Shown here: piece after piece, positions 44,570-53,827 of the stretch
How positions within the stretch are numbered: the stretch's first letter is position 1
Layout: each line of letters opens with the position of its first letter
From: CAZLRH01 sp964562015
Lineage (GTDB): Bacteria > Verrucomicrobiota > Verrucomicrobiia > Opitutales > JABDGR01
Direction: 5' to 3'
Length of the DNA: 64,000 nucleotides
NCBI GenBank assembly: GCA_964562015.1
Contig: CAZLRH010000021.1
Coordinates: 1 to 64,000, forward strand
The notes under the pieces: generated by a model
The model's input: the letters and a program-made list of their open reading frames with translations, nothing else
The model's database searches: none
Told to the model about the DNA's origin: nothing
Position numbers and translations under genes: made by a program

Positions 44570-44590
44570 ATGCATTGGCTTTCGATGCAT
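44570..44590 (+). promoter_or_regulatory. Candidate PadR autoregulation site
   Basis: Two ATGCAT hexamers (44570-44575 and 44585-44590) lie nine bases apart, 10 to 30 bases before the PadR start. PadR-type regulators often bind short palindromes over their own promoters. Only this spacing supports it. Confidence 0.3.
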
Positions 44591-44599
44591 GCTGCGCCC

Positions 44600-44914
44600 A
44601 TGCACCTCAAGGGCAGTCTTCCCACCCTCATCTTGCAGAACCTTTGCCGGGGGCCCAATCACGGCTATCGCATTGCGCAGGAGATCAAGCAAAAGTCCAA
44701 GGGCCTGTTGGATTTCAAGGAGGGTACGCTTTACCCGGCCCTCCACGGGCTGGAGGCGAAAAAGCTCATCACTTCCTCCACTCGCGAGGAAAACGGTCGC
44801 GAGTGCCGCTACTACAAGCTCACCGAAAAGGGCAAAAAGGCCCTCGTGCGCGAGCGCCAGGAATGGCAACAATTTTCCGGGGTCATCACCGGGCTGCTCC
44901 AGGAGGCCACATGA
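44600..44914 (+). CDS. PadR-family transcriptional regulator
   Basis: A 104-residue winged-helix regulator: KGSLPTLILQNLCRGPNHGYRIAQEIKQKSKGLLDFKEGTLYPALHGLEAKKLI contains the helix-turn-helix and the conserved G-Y-x-I and GTLYPALH motifs, then the wing (REENGRECRYYKLTEKGK) and a C-terminal helix. It begins at the ATG of MHLKGSLPT (an ATG at 44585 is also possible). The stop overlaps the next start (ATGA at 44911-44914). Such PadR genes control their coupled membrane partner. Confidence 0.88.
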   Translation: MHLKGSLPTLILQNLCRGPNHGYRIAQEIKQKSKGLLDFKEGTLYPALHGLEAKKLITSSTREENGRECRYYKLTEKGKKALVRERQEWQQFSGVITGLLQEAT

Positions 44915-45585
44915 ATCAGCGCCCATTCATACCCGGTAACGGCGTGGAAAAGCCGCGCAGTCTTTCCACATGGCTTGACTTGGCCACTCGGGATCTGGTG
45001 CCGGCGGCCCAAGCACGCGTCCGGCCGGAAATTGAGGCGCATTACGCCGAGGCCGTGCAAGCGCATCAGGTAAACGGTGCCTCCGGTGCGGAGGCGCAGG
45101 CCGCGGCACTGGCGGACCTCGGCGATGCGGCTGCCGCCGCCCGCCGTTTTGGCCGCCAGCACCTGACCAAGGATGACTTCAAGAATGTGTTCTCGCTAGC
45201 CACGTACCAGATTTGTCTGGGGACGATTTGGGCTCTTTGCAATGTGTCCACGGTTATCTATACCAAGCCGGTGGGACCGGCGGCGGGGCTTACTCTGGTG
45301 CTAGGCGTCATTTTGCTTTATCGCGCCTGCCGCGTCCTCCTCCGGCGGTCGCGCCAGGTGATGTCCCGGCGCATGGTTCTATTGCTCTGGTCCCTCCTCT
45401 GGCTGAATATTGCTGGCTTCGTGTGGGCGAACCACTTCGAAAACACGTCCGACCCCGTCAGCCAAAAATTTAACCTGCTCGCGCCGATTTCTTTTGTCGT
45501 ATTGGCAACAAGTTATAGTTTCGACCTCCTGCGCGCGCGCAAAAAATTGACCTCGGGATTTGGGTGCGATCTGTCGTCCGGTTAG
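44911..45585 (+). CDS. PadR-partner membrane protein (HAAS/DUF1700-like)
   Basis: A 224-residue protein, coupled by ATGA overlap to PadR. The N-terminal about 95 residues are soluble and helical (WLDLATRDLVPAAQARVRPEIEAHYAEAV, AALADLGDAAAAARRFGRQHLT), which matches the HAAS-type domain of PadR partners. Four hydrophobic helices follow (FSLATYQICLGTIWALCNV, LTLVLGVILLYRACRVLL, MVLLLWSLLWLNIAGFVWA, LLAPISFVVLATSYSFDLL). It ends DLLRARKKLTSGFGCDLSSG. A decayed copy of this tail is at 47894. Confidence 0.7.
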   Translation: MNQRPFIPGNGVEKPRSLSTWLDLATRDLVPAAQARVRPEIEAHYAEAVQAHQVNGASGAEAQAAALADLGDAAAAARRFGRQHLTKDDFKNVFSLATYQICLGTIWALCNVSTVIYTKPVGPAAGLTLVLGVILLYRACRVLLRRSRQVMSRRMVLLLWSLLWLNIAGFVWANHFENTSDPVSQKFNLLAPISFVVLATSYSFDLLRARKKLTSGFGCDLSSG

Positions 45586-45596
45586 CTCCAATCAGT

Positions 45597-45640
45597 CCCA
45601 CCCCTTAGAATTTCCTCCTTCGAAAAAGCGACTTCAGTTA
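45597..45640 (+). repeat. Dispersed intergenic repeat, copy b
   Basis: A CCCACCCCTTAGAATTTCC start and GAAAAAGCGACTTCAGTTA end mark a divergent copy, just after the stop of the PadR-partner gene. Confidence 0.4.
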
Positions 45641-45731
45641 TATTCTTTCAGGAAATGACGCCTGCCCCAGATGTACATCATTTATTTGGCAGTAAAGTGT
45701 AGGTTGCCATCTCCCGGCAATCTTAGTGCTT

Positions 45732-46730
45732 TTAGGGCACTCGCGCGGCGGGAGCGGTGGGAGGTCCGTAGGTAGCGATGACATCTTTTGCCAAGGGCCG
45801 GACCGCGTTCAAAAACTCTGCTGCCGTATACAATTTTTCCGTCTCCAGGTCCTTGGGCGGATTCTTGAAGGTGTAAATCAGATCAGAGCCAGGGCCGTTG
45901 GACTTGAGCCAGAGCACCAGGATGTGAAGGGCTTGGAAGCTTAAAAGTCGCGGCTCATACGTGCCTGTGCGCACTCGCGCGTCGGTCGCCAATTGCTGGA
46001 GGCCGAGGTTGGCGGAAGTAATTCCGGAAACGTCGGTAAAGAGGCCATTTATTTTGACGGCGCCACTGACGTCCGCCCGCACGTCGGCGTAAACGACGGG
46101 CTTGCCAGAGGCTGCCACCAAGTATCGAAACCCGGAAAAATTCGCAGTCTCCAAGCCTCCACCGTTGGCAATCGCGTCGGCAGTCAATCCGTAGACTGGC
46201 CAGGGCTGAGGCAGCACCTGCAAAGTTGCCAAATTGGCTAATTCAGGCACAGTCTTAAGCAGATTGGCGGATGGTTTCTTCAACGCAGTGCCAATGAGTT
46301 GAATCACATTCGCAGGGCCGGAAACAGGCTGGAAAGCCGTGCCGGGTGTCGCCACAGCTGAGGCATCGGACATCGAACTTGACGCCGTACTTGCGGGGCT
46401 GTCCACCCGGACAAGCGGCGATTGGAGTGTTGCGGCAGGAGGTGGAGCGGCAAGAGTCCTTGCCGTCTTCGCCGACGACGACGCACTGGCGGTGTCGGCG
46501 GCTTCGGCGAGGGGCGATTGGAGCGAGGTTGCGGATGATGGGTCGGCAATTGAGGACGCAGGCCCCGGCGTTATGGCAACCAAGGTGGACGTTGGGACGG
46601 CCGGCGTCTCCGTACGCTTCAAGGCCTCTTGGTCAACTTTTGCCGAAGGAGGCGGTTGATGCCACCACCAAGCTGCCCCTACCGCGAGGGTGGTAACTAG
46701 CACGATAACAAACCATATATGGTTTTTCAT
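45732..46730 (-). CDS. Membrane-anchored secreted protein, unknown (paralogue of 46943 gene)
   Basis: A 332-residue protein with an N-terminal anchor helix (IWFVIVLVTTLAVGAAWWW), a low-complexity Pro/Ser/Ala/Thr linker to about residue 125, and a C-terminal domain of about 150 residues. I do not recognise the domain. The block TYEPRLLSFQALHILVLWLKSNGPGSDLIYTF then LYTAAEFLNAVRP is shared with the divergent neighbour at 46943, so both belong to one family. Confidence 0.55.
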   Translation of the reverse strand: MKNHIWFVIVLVTTLAVGAAWWWHQPPPSAKVDQEALKRTETPAVPTSTLVAITPGPASSIADPSSATSLQSPLAEAADTASASSSAKTARTLAAPPPAATLQSPLVRVDSPASTASSSMSDASAVATPGTAFQPVSGPANVIQLIGTALKKPSANLLKTVPELANLATLQVLPQPWPVYGLTADAIANGGGLETANFSGFRYLVAASGKPVVYADVRADVSGAVKINGLFTDVSGITSANLGLQQLATDARVRTGTYEPRLLSFQALHILVLWLKSNGPGSDLIYTFKNPPKDLETEKLYTAAEFLNAVRPLAKDVIATYGPPTAPAARVP

Positions 46731-46843
46731 GGCAAAAGTGAAGGTTTTTTCCCATTATCCGACAATCTTATTGTTTAAGGCACCGAAGGTGTGCCAAAGG
46801 CGACCGTGCCGATTACGTCTCTTGCCAAGTTAAGCTTCACGTT

Positions 46844-46892
46844 CCCCACCCCTAGTATTCCCCTCTCCCAAAAAGCAACTTTCTATCAGTTT
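46844..46892 (+). repeat. Dispersed intergenic repeat, copy c
   Basis: Has CCCCACCCCTAGTATTCCCC and CAAAAAGCAACTTTCTATCA halves. It lies about 50 bases upstream of the gene at 46943 in the region between divergent paralogues. Confidence 0.45.
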
Positions 46893-46942
46893 GACTGCCG
46901 CATTTCGGGGAAGGCAAACTGCCAGCCTTCACTTTTTTCGCC

Positions 46943-47866
46943 ATGAAAGCCTCCCGCCAGTTGATTTTTTTGATTACCGCTGCGTTGCTTGGCGGCGCGA
47001 TTTGGTGGTGGTGGCCGAGGCCCATGAAGGATTTGACAAGGACGGCCTACTCACCGGCGCGAGTCAACTCCCGCAGCGCAACGCCAGACCCAAGCGCATT
47101 AGCCACTTCCGCCGGACCCGCCCAACGGGACGTGCTCGTTGCCCAAGCTGCCGCGACCACCCCTCAGTCGGGTTCGGTCACTCGGCCACCCGCAGTGCGG
47201 CGCCTGGCGCAGCCCCCAACTCCGAATATTGTCAGGGCGCCGACTGACGACCAAGCGACAAACCCCATCCGTCATGGGCCCTTAATTTTTCCGTCCGGAC
47301 CCAAAAATGGGGCCGATATTGCCGTGGCAAGTGTGAAACGCCTTATTTCGCCCGGCGCAAGCCACCTAGAAGCAGGCACGCCCATTCCCCTTTATAACCT
47401 GCCAAATAATGCAAAGGCGACGGTCCGGGATGGACATCTCGAAGGAGCTGCTGAAGCTGGCATGTTTTATTATTATGTAACGGACGATGGAACACCCATC
47501 TCGAGGGTTGAAGTGGGGACGAATGCGGCTACCGGATCGGCGCATGCCGGGGGTGTGTCGTTCAAGCCTTTGCCCGAAGTCCCCCAGGCCGTCGACCAAT
47601 TGGCCTCCCTTGACCAATTACAGAAGGGTTCCTATGAAGTCCGGCTATTGGTTTATAGTATTCTCGTGGGACGCGGTGCATCCCAGGCACGCTATGTCAT
47701 TTGGCTCAAGGCAGACAATGGTGATGCCGATCTCTTTTATCCCGTTCCATCTGCGAGTCCGTTTCCGACTTCCACCCCTATCGGAACTTTATCTACCGCC
47801 GCCGAATTTGTCCAGTCTCTACGGGGACCGCGCGGGACCTCTGGTGGGCCTGCTGTCGGGCCGTAA
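46943..47866 (+). CDS. Membrane-anchored secreted protein, unknown (paralogue of 45732 gene)
   Basis: A 307-residue protein with an N-terminal anchor (LIFLITAALLGGAIWWWWP), a low-complexity linker and a C-terminal domain. SYEVRLLVYSILVGRGASQARYVIWLK then DADLFYPVPSASPF and LSTAAEFVQSLRGP align with its divergent neighbour. It is transcribed away from that gene. No known function. Confidence 0.55.
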   Translation: MKASRQLIFLITAALLGGAIWWWWPRPMKDLTRTAYSPARVNSRSATPDPSALATSAGPAQRDVLVAQAAATTPQSGSVTRPPAVRRLAQPPTPNIVRAPTDDQATNPIRHGPLIFPSGPKNGADIAVASVKRLISPGASHLEAGTPIPLYNLPNNAKATVRDGHLEGAAEAGMFYYYVTDDGTPISRVEVGTNAATGSAHAGGVSFKPLPEVPQAVDQLASLDQLQKGSYEVRLLVYSILVGRGASQARYVIWLKADNGDADLFYPVPSASPFPTSTPIGTLSTAAEFVQSLRGPRGTSGGPAVGP

Positions 47867-47893
47867 CGGCCAACCTATTTCGCAAAACCGGTT

Positions 47894-47956
47894 GACCTCC
47901 TGCGCGTGCGCAAAAAATTGGCCGCGGGATTGGCGCACGATCTGTCGTCCGGTTAG
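47894..47956 (+). pseudogene. Remnant of the 3' end of a PadR-partner gene
   Basis: Encodes DLLRVRKKLAAGLAHDLSSG and a TAG stop, matching the end of the 44911 gene (DLLRARKKLTSGFGCDLSSG and stop). The 68-base stretch 47894-47961 matches 45523-45590 at about 90%. No start or remaining domain is upstream, so it is a decayed duplicate. Confidence 0.75.
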
Positions 47957-47964
47957 CTCCAGCC

Positions 47965-48014
47965 CGTCCCCGACGCTTTTATTATCCTTCCGCAAAAAGC
48001 AACTTCCTTTCAGT
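47965..48014 (+). repeat. Dispersed intergenic repeat, copy d
   Basis: Contains CAAAAAGCAACTTCCTTTCA. As in copy b, it directly follows the tail of a PadR-partner gene (here the remnant), which suggests the repeat is part of the same duplicated unit. Confidence 0.5.
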
Positions 48015-48051
48015 AATATAAGTTTCTAACTTATGAGTGCCAACGTTGCGA

Positions 48052-48082
48052 TTGCCCGCCATAGTTTCCCTTAGCATATAAT
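48052..48082 (+). promoter_or_regulatory. Possible promoter of the 48101 gene
   Basis: TATAAT at 48077-48082 is a perfect -10 about 19 bases before the ATG. The best -35 (TTGCCC, 48052-48057) is weak and at 19 bases spacing, so the call is tentative. Confidence 0.3.
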
Positions 48083-48100
48083 CGATAATCTAACCTGTAA

Positions 48101-48652
48101 ATGCTGCTACCAAACGACACCATTGATTGGTTAGTGTATCTCTTTCGCATGAAGTGGCTAATTGCGGTTTGCCTGCTATGCTTCCTGGGTAGCTTTTTTA
48201 TGAAACGCGTTGGAGTCAAAAATAATTTGCGATACCTCAGAGTCGTCTTGGTTGCAATTGCCGTTCTGGCACTTCTATTGTGTGTTTATGGGATACGCGG
48301 AAGAGACATGTGGATCGCCTTGCTAGGCTCTGAAGATGACAACCTGGCAGAACAGGCATATTGGCAGATCCAAAATAGCGTTTCTGATGAATGGCTAGTA
48401 GAGGAGATCAATGCCAATCAGATGGACGTGAATACTAAATTCTATTTAGCTCGAATGCTTGGCTCGAATTTGCGGCAGGAGAATTTGTCGGCACAAATCC
48501 TAAGCAGCCTCGATTCGGAACCATTAAAGCCCATTTTCTTTCGGGCAAATACACTCAATCGGGAAATTAAACATATCCCTGAGCCATTAACACCTCAATC
48601 TATTGCCGGTTATTATAGCCAAAAAAGCAGGCCAAGTCATGGCGAGATTTAA
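48101..48652 (+). CDS. AT-rich hypothetical membrane protein
   Basis: A 183-residue protein with two predicted membrane helices (WLIAVCLLCFLGSFFM and VVLVAIAVLALLLCVYGI) followed by a soluble region (SEDDNLAEQAYWQIQNSVSDE, LARMLGSNLRQENLSAQIL) that may be helical-repeat-like. I do not recognise it. Its lower GC resembles the 36671 gene and suggests acquired DNA. Confidence 0.5.
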   Translation: MLLPNDTIDWLVYLFRMKWLIAVCLLCFLGSFFMKRVGVKNNLRYLRVVLVAIAVLALLLCVYGIRGRDMWIALLGSEDDNLAEQAYWQIQNSVSDEWLVEEINANQMDVNTKFYLARMLGSNLRQENLSAQILSSLDSEPLKPIFFRANTLNREIKHIPEPLTPQSIAGYYSQKSRPSHGEI

Positions 48653-48835
48653 GAACCATTTATAGGTTGCCGGAAAATTCGTCTCACCGAACCGGGCGGA
48701 CCATGCATTTCAGTCGACTCGGCGACCTACTGTAGGTTTCAATTTGAAAGATTGCGCATGCGTTTCTCCGGCATCAACAATGGCCCGCACGGCGGAGGCG
48801 TGGCCTGCTTTGACGAGGAAGGGGAATTGGTTAAC

Positions 48836-48888
48836 CCCCACCCCTTGTATTCCCCTCCCCGTAAAACGCAACTTCCTATCAGTTTCAG
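48836..48888 (+). repeat. Dispersed intergenic repeat, copy e
   Basis: Contains CCCCACCCCTTGTATTCCCC and AAAACGCAACTTCCTATCAG, the copy closest to c. It ends just before the 3' end of the histidine kinase gene. The preceding DNA (48653-48835) has a short frame (MRFSGINNGPHGGGVACFDE) that may be a gene remnant but cannot be named. Confidence 0.45.
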
Positions 48889-48908
48889 TCAGTAGTCGTA
48901 TCAGCCAT

Positions 48909-50816
48909 CTACAACGGCAGGCACACCGTAAACGTGCTGCCGAGGCCGGGTTGGCTGGCGACCTCGATGCGCCCGCCGAGCAGTTCCGTCAAGCGCGCCG
49001 AGATGGCGAGGCCCAACCCCGTGCCGCCAAAGCGGCGGGTGGCCGTGGGGTCGCCTTGCGTAAAGGGGCGGAAGATTTCGCCCTGCAACTCCAACGGGAT
49101 GCCCACGCCGGTGTCGGACACTTCGATGCGCCAGCCGCGCCCGCCGGACTCCACCACGGCGTGCAACGTCACGTGGCCGCGCTCCGTGAATTTGAGCGCG
49201 TTCGCCAGAATGTTCATGAGCACCTGGCGCAGGCGCGCCGGGTCCGTCTTCACCTGGCGCGGCACGTCCGGGGCCACTTCGAGGGCAAAGGAGAGGCCCT
49301 TGCAGCGCGCCAGGCCGCCGAATTGGTCTTTTAACCGATTGAGAAAATTACGGGTGTCGAACAGGGATTTATCGACCGTCACGCCGCCGGCCTGGATTTT
49401 CGAATAATCAAGCACGTCGTTGATGACGGTGAGCAGGGCGTCGCTGCTCTCGTGGATGGCAGTGAGATATTCGGCCTGTTCGGGGCTGAGCTGGGTGCCT
49501 TGCAGCAAGTGTGACATGCCCATGACGGCGTTCAGCGGCGTGCGAATCTCATGGCTGAGGTTGGCGAGGAAAAGGCTGGTCGAGCGTTCCGCGGCCTCCG
49601 CGGCGGCACGATCCTGTTCCAATTCCTGCTCGTGGCGCTTGCTGGCGCTGATGTCGGAAAGGGCGAGCACGAGGCGTTCGTCCACGCGCACGATGGTCAG
49701 GTGCAGCCAGCCGTTCCACCCCGCCCGCGCAAACGCGCGCGAACCTTGGTAAACCTGGCCGGTGCGCATCACGCGGGAAAAAGCCTCATCCAACTCCGTG
49801 CCACCCAAGCCGGGCACGGCTTCCCGCAGCGGGCGGCCCAGCAAGCGCGTGGCCATCAGGCCAGTGAGGCGTTCGGCGGCGGAGTTGGTCTGCACCACTT
49901 TGAATTCGCGGGCCTCGCGGGTCTGCGGATCGCGCACAGCGCGCAGGACGATGATGCCATCGTTCAAGCTTTCCAGCACGCGCGCCATGAGGGCTTGTTG
50001 GGCGCTGGCAACTTCCCGCGTCTGCTGGCGCTGCCGCAAAAACGTGGAGACGCCGGCGCCCGTCGCCAGGCTAAGCGTACCCGCCACCAGCAAGCCCGCC
50101 AGCAACGCCATTTGGATGGGCCGCATGTCGTGGTAGAAATCGTCCATCGTGAGGTCCATGCCCACGTAGCCCACCACTTTGCCGGAGGCGTCGCGCAAGG
50201 GCGCCGAGCCGCTGATGAATGCGCCGTAGGCATCGGTGAAAACTTTGTCCGAGGCATAGGTCTCGCCGCGGCTGATGGCCTCGAGTGTCAGGCGGTCCTC
50301 ATCGGTAGAATCGGATTGGTAGGCTTCGCCGATGGGGGAAAGCGTGCCGGTGCCGCGCGCGGCGATGGCCGGGTCAAACCACGTGTCGAGGACGAACGAT
50401 TGTTTCCCCTCCCGCACCCGCACGGTGTAGAGGTATTTGATTTCGGGAAAGTATTTGTGAAAGGCCACCAGCGGGGCCAGGGCCTTCAAGTGCTCGGGTG
50501 AACCCATCTGGGTCTTGTTCACCAATTCTTCGTGGGCCGTCATGTCCACCACACAAGAGGCGGCCAGGGCCAGTTGGCGCAACTCATCGCGGACGTTTTC
50601 CTGCAAGGCATTCCGCCCCAGCCAATACAGCGCCCCCAAACTCAGGCACGACACTACAAACGTAAGTATGCCCACCGCCACGCCGCTGCGGCGCGGGGCC
50701 AAAGACCAATCCCGGGTCGGACCGGCGAGCCGGGAAGCCATCGCCGCCCGAAAACCACCGGTTTTGGCCCGGGCTTTCGTGGGAATATGCGGCGGCGTTT
50801 CGAGCGAAGGTTCCAA
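48909..50816 (-). CDS. Sensor histidine kinase with extracytoplasmic sensor and PAS domain
   Basis: A 635-residue kinase. It has a first membrane helix (about residues 45-66), a periplasmic sensor of about 160 residues (dCache-like; LYTVRVREGKQSFVLDTW, GDETYAS-type turns, SGSAPLRDASGKVVGYVGMDLTM), a second helix (ALLAGLLVAGTLSLATGAGV), a PAS domain (GIIVLRAVRDPQ and following), HisKA with the phospho-acceptor His in ANLSHEIRTPLNAVMG, and HATPase with the N-box (NILANALKFTERG), G1 (SDTGVGIP) and G2 (GGTGLGL). No receiver or regulator gene is next to it, so the output is unknown. It is convergent with repeat copy e. Confidence 0.9.
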   Translation of the reverse strand: MEPSLETPPHIPTKARAKTGGFRAAMASRLAGPTRDWSLAPRRSGVAVGILTFVVSCLSLGALYWLGRNALQENVRDELRQLALAASCVVDMTAHEELVNKTQMGSPEHLKALAPLVAFHKYFPEIKYLYTVRVREGKQSFVLDTWFDPAIAARGTGTLSPIGEAYQSDSTDEDRLTLEAISRGETYASDKVFTDAYGAFISGSAPLRDASGKVVGYVGMDLTMDDFYHDMRPIQMALLAGLLVAGTLSLATGAGVSTFLRQRQQTREVASAQQALMARVLESLNDGIIVLRAVRDPQTREAREFKVVQTNSAAERLTGLMATRLLGRPLREAVPGLGGTELDEAFSRVMRTGQVYQGSRAFARAGWNGWLHLTIVRVDERLVLALSDISASKRHEQELEQDRAAAEAAERSTSLFLANLSHEIRTPLNAVMGMSHLLQGTQLSPEQAEYLTAIHESSDALLTVINDVLDYSKIQAGGVTVDKSLFDTRNFLNRLKDQFGGLARCKGLSFALEVAPDVPRQVKTDPARLRQVLMNILANALKFTERGHVTLHAVVESGGRGWRIEVSDTGVGIPLELQGEIFRPFTQGDPTATRRFGGTGLGLAISARLTELLGGRIEVASQPGLGSTFTVCLPL

Positions 50817-50959
50817 CAGGGGTATTGGTTTATCCAGCCTCTATCGACGCTTTCGAGAAAAAATTCATGGGGAATATCCTCCACCTGGAATTTCAGCCAT
50901 GGCGGCGTTCCTTCACCTAACCCACTTCAATTCAGGAAATTACAAAGCCAGACAAGGGG

Positions 50960-51031
50960 TGCTCCCGCTGGGACTTGAACCCAGATCTACGGCTTCGGAG
51001 GCCAGTATTCTATCCATTGAACTACAGGAGC
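50960..51031 (-). tRNA. tRNA-Arg (anticodon CCG)
   Basis: Reading the minus strand from 51031, the acceptor GCTCCTG pairs with CGGGAGC, the anticodon loop is CTCCGAA (anticodon CCG, reads codon CGG), the T-arm is CTGGG-TTCAAGT-CCCAG, and the discriminator is A. The D-arm has the usual AATGGATA loop. CCA is not encoded. The anticodon stem has one mismatch at its outer pair and one G-T pair. Confidence 0.88.
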
Positions 51032-51324
51032 GACGCAACGGCCACCATGGCAGCGAGGGGTCGCTTCGGTCAATCTCAATCCCCGGTGGCGGCGGCCAGC
51101 CGTACTACTCCCGGCCAAAACGCCAGCCCGCGACGGCCGATTTTTGGGATAGACTTTTGCAGCGTTTACGGCGTAGCTAACCCTTTGCCCGGCGCGGCTT
51201 GCCCATCCCTGCGTCCCGCACGACGCTCCCGCGTTCATCCCCGCCCCTAAAAAATCGCCACCCACCCACCCTTGGTTGCGCTGTTTACCCCCGACCCTCG
51301 CCGGTCGCCTCCCATCTCCCCTCC

Positions 51325-53370
51325 ATGAGCGGAATCCATTTTATTGATATTGCCGTTATCGTCGTTTACATCGGGCTGGTGCTCTTTCTGGGCAAGCTGG
51401 CCTCGAAAAGCACGAAGAGCGAGGAGGGGTTTTTCCTGGCGGGCCGCAAACTCGGCAAGATTTACCAGTTTTTCCTGAATTTCGGCAACGCCACTGAGCC
51501 GCAGGGCGCGGTCAGCACCGCCAGCCTCGTCTATAATAAGGGCGTGGCGGGTACCTGGACCAACTTCCAGACGATTTTCCTGAATCCGTTTTACTGGTTT
51601 GTCTATGTGTGGTTTCGTCGCGTGCGGGTGACCACGGTCGCCGATTTGTTTGAGGAGCGCTTCAACAGCCGCGGTTTGGCCTGGTACTACGCGGCCTTTC
51701 AAATGGGCGTCGCGGTCATCCTGCTCGGCGTCGGCAATCTCACGGCCTACAAAATCACCTCGTCCGTGGTGGTGAAGCCCGAGACGGAATGGACGGCCAG
51801 CGAGAAGGCGTCCGTCAATGGCTACAATGAATTGCAACTGCTGGAAAAACAATCGACCGCCGGCACCTTGCCCGCAGACCTCAAAAGCCATCTCACGGAA
51901 TTGCGTGACCAGAAGGCGCGCAACGAATTGCACAGCTACATCTCATGGCTGGGCTCGGACATCGCCCGCTGGTCGTTCTATATTATTTTCACCATTGTCA
52001 TTGGGACTTACATGGTGGTGGGCGGATTGAAGGCCGCGGCGTTTAACGATGCCTTGCAGGGCTTTCTCATCGTCATTTTCTCCGTCATGCTGGTGCCGGT
52101 GGGGCTGAACGCAATTGGCGGCTGGCATGCACTGGCGGAAAAGGTGCCGCATATTAAATTTCAACTCATCGGCGGGGCGGGCAGCAATCAGTATGGGTTC
52201 TGGTATATTCTCGCGTACACCTGGGCGAGCCTCGTGCAAATTCTCGGCTTGAGCGCCAACATGGGCATCCTGGGTTCCGCCACGAATGAGTATGCCGCGC
52301 GGTTCGGCGGCGTTTCCGGCACCTATGCCAAGCGGCTGCTGATTATTGTCTGGGCCTTCGTGGGCCTAATCGCCTGCGCGCTGTTCATGGGGCCGGATAT
52401 TTTGTCCGACCCGGATTCCGCGTGGGGCAAGATGTCCAACCAGCTCCTGCCGCCGGGGCTCATCGGCCTGATGCTGGCGGGCGTGCTGGCGGGCACGATG
52501 TCCATCATGGCGGCAAAGGCCGTGGCGATTTCCTCGCTGTTTGTCCGCAACATTTACCGTCACATTTATCCCGACGCCCCGGAGGCGCAGGCCGTCCTCG
52601 CTGCGCGCTGGGCCATCGTGGCCGTGCTCGCCACCGGCGTGATCGCGCCGAGCTTGATCAGCGGCTTGGAAGACGGCGTGAAATTGATCGTGGAGGTCAA
52701 CATCCCCTTCGGCGCGGCCGTGATGCTGCTGTACACTTGGCGGCGGCTGACCCGCACCGCCATCTGGCTTGCGGTCACGATCACTATCGCCACCAATCTC
52801 GTCATTCCGCGTTTGGCGCAGGATCTTAACTTCTTCGCGCTGCGACCCTCGCTGACAATTTCCGACAATAACCAACCATCCGCGCCCGTTTATTTTGAAA
52901 AGATCGTGCATGAAAAAACCGACGATCCCCAAAGCCCCTTGCGCGGGCTGGGGCGGTTTAATTTCGAATGCTGGCTGCTCAGCCATGTGGGCTTGAAGCC
53001 GGCGGATTTGACCACAGTCCAGCGCGAGACGACGAAATTTTTTGTGGACGGCCTGCTGCCGTTCGCACTGCTGATCTCGTTCAGTTACGTGACCAAGCCC
53101 ACGGAAAAAGCCCGCGTGGATGCGTTCTACGGGAAGATGAAAACGCCCGTGCAGCCGACGGCGGAACTCGAGGCCGCCGCGCTCGAGGAAACGCGCCTCA
53201 ACCCAAGCCGTTTTGACCATCTGAAACTTTTGCCCGGCACCCATTGGGAATTCCTGAAATGGGACAAGACGGACGCCGTGGGTTTTCTCACCTGCTGCGC
53301 CATTTCCGGCGGCGTCATCGGCCTTTTCCTTTTCCTGCTGCATCTCGCCTCCCCTGTCGCCTCGCCATGA
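51325..53370 (+). CDS. Sodium:solute symporter (SSS family), probable L-rhamnose transporter
   Basis: A 681-residue inner-membrane transporter. I chose the ATG at 51325 ([20 protein letters not shown]), where the first helix starts. About 13 hydrophobic helices, the SSS opening [28 protein letters not shown] and the block [33 protein letters not shown] are family hallmarks. The stop overlaps the rhaM start (ATGA at 53367-53370). Because rhamnose mutarotase and isomerase follow, rhamnose is the probable substrate; this is inferred from context only. Confidence 0.85.
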   Translation: MSGIHFIDIAVIVVYIGLVLFLGKLASKSTKSEEGFFLAGRKLGKIYQFFLNFGNATEPQGAVSTASLVYNKGVAGTWTNFQTIFLNPFYWFVYVWFRRVRVTTVADLFEERFNSRGLAWYYAAFQMGVAVILLGVGNLTAYKITSSVVVKPETEWTASEKASVNGYNELQLLEKQSTAGTLPADLKSHLTELRDQKARNELHSYISWLGSDIARWSFYIIFTIVIGTYMVVGGLKAAAFNDALQGFLIVIFSVMLVPVGLNAIGGWHALAEKVPHIKFQLIGGAGSNQYGFWYILAYTWASLVQILGLSANMGILGSATNEYAARFGGVSGTYAKRLLIIVWAFVGLIACALFMGPDILSDPDSAWGKMSNQLLPPGLIGLMLAGVLAGTMSIMAAKAVAISSLFVRNIYRHIYPDAPEAQAVLAARWAIVAVLATGVIAPSLISGLEDGVKLIVEVNIPFGAAVMLLYTWRRLTRTAIWLAVTITIATNLVIPRLAQDLNFFALRPSLTISDNNQPSAPVYFEKIVHEKTDDPQSPLRGLGRFNFECWLLSHVGLKPADLTTVQRETTKFFVDGLLPFALLISFSYVTKPTEKARVDAFYGKMKTPVQPTAELEAAALEETRLNPSRFDHLKLLPGTHWEFLKWDKTDAVGFLTCCAISGGVIGLFLFLLHLASPVASP

Positions 53371-53681
53371 TTCGCAAAGCGTTCGTCATGTCCGTGCATC
53401 CCGGCCACGAAGCCGAGTACGCCCGCCGCCACCAGCCCATTTGGGACGAGTTGGCCGCGGTGCTGCGCGCCCACGGCGTGCACAATTACTCGATTTTTCT
53501 CCATCCGGAAACCCGCCAGCTTTTCGCCTATGCGGAAATCGAGGACGAAGCCCGGTGGAACGCCATCGCGCAAACGCCCGTCTGCCAAAAATGGTGGAAG
53601 CACATGGGCGACCTCATGCCCTCCAACCCCGACTCCAGCCCCGTCGCGCTGGGCTTGCCGGAAGTGTTTCATCTGGATTAA
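53367..53681 (+). CDS. rhaM: L-rhamnose mutarotase
   Basis: A 104-residue protein that interconverts alpha- and beta-L-rhamnose. It matches RhaM along its length: [46 protein letters not shown], with H21 of YARRHQPIW and Y42 region as expected, and [33 protein letters not shown], the usual family end. It is coupled to the symporter by ATGA overlap and precedes the isomerase. Confidence 0.92.
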   Translation: MIRKAFVMSVHPGHEAEYARRHQPIWDELAAVLRAHGVHNYSIFLHPETRQLFAYAEIEDEARWNAIAQTPVCQKWWKHMGDLMPSNPDSSPVALGLPEVFHLD

Positions 53682-53687
53682 AGAGGA

Positions 53688-53800
53688 AACCGCAGATGAC
53701 GCAGATTTGCGCAGATTCATCCAAAAGGACTGAAGTCCTGTTGAAGATAATATTTTTTCAATCTGGATTTAATCGGCGTAAATCGGCGTAATCTGCGGTT
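53688..53800. repeat. Imperfect 30-bp inverted repeat in the rhamnose operon
   Basis: Arms at 53688-53717 and 53771-53800 pair at 26 of 30 positions around a 53-base AT-rich centre. Each arm repeats an ACGCNGATTT-type unit. It resembles a dispersed intergenic repeat and could fold into a stable RNA hairpin between rhaM and the isomerase gene. Confidence 0.65.
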
Positions 53801-53827
53801 AAACTCTTTTTCATTTCACCATTCTCC

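Noticed and set aside
48744..49334. Plus-strand frame of 196 codons running into the histidine kinase
   Set aside because: Most of it is antisense to the kinase; the first part overlaps repeat copy e.
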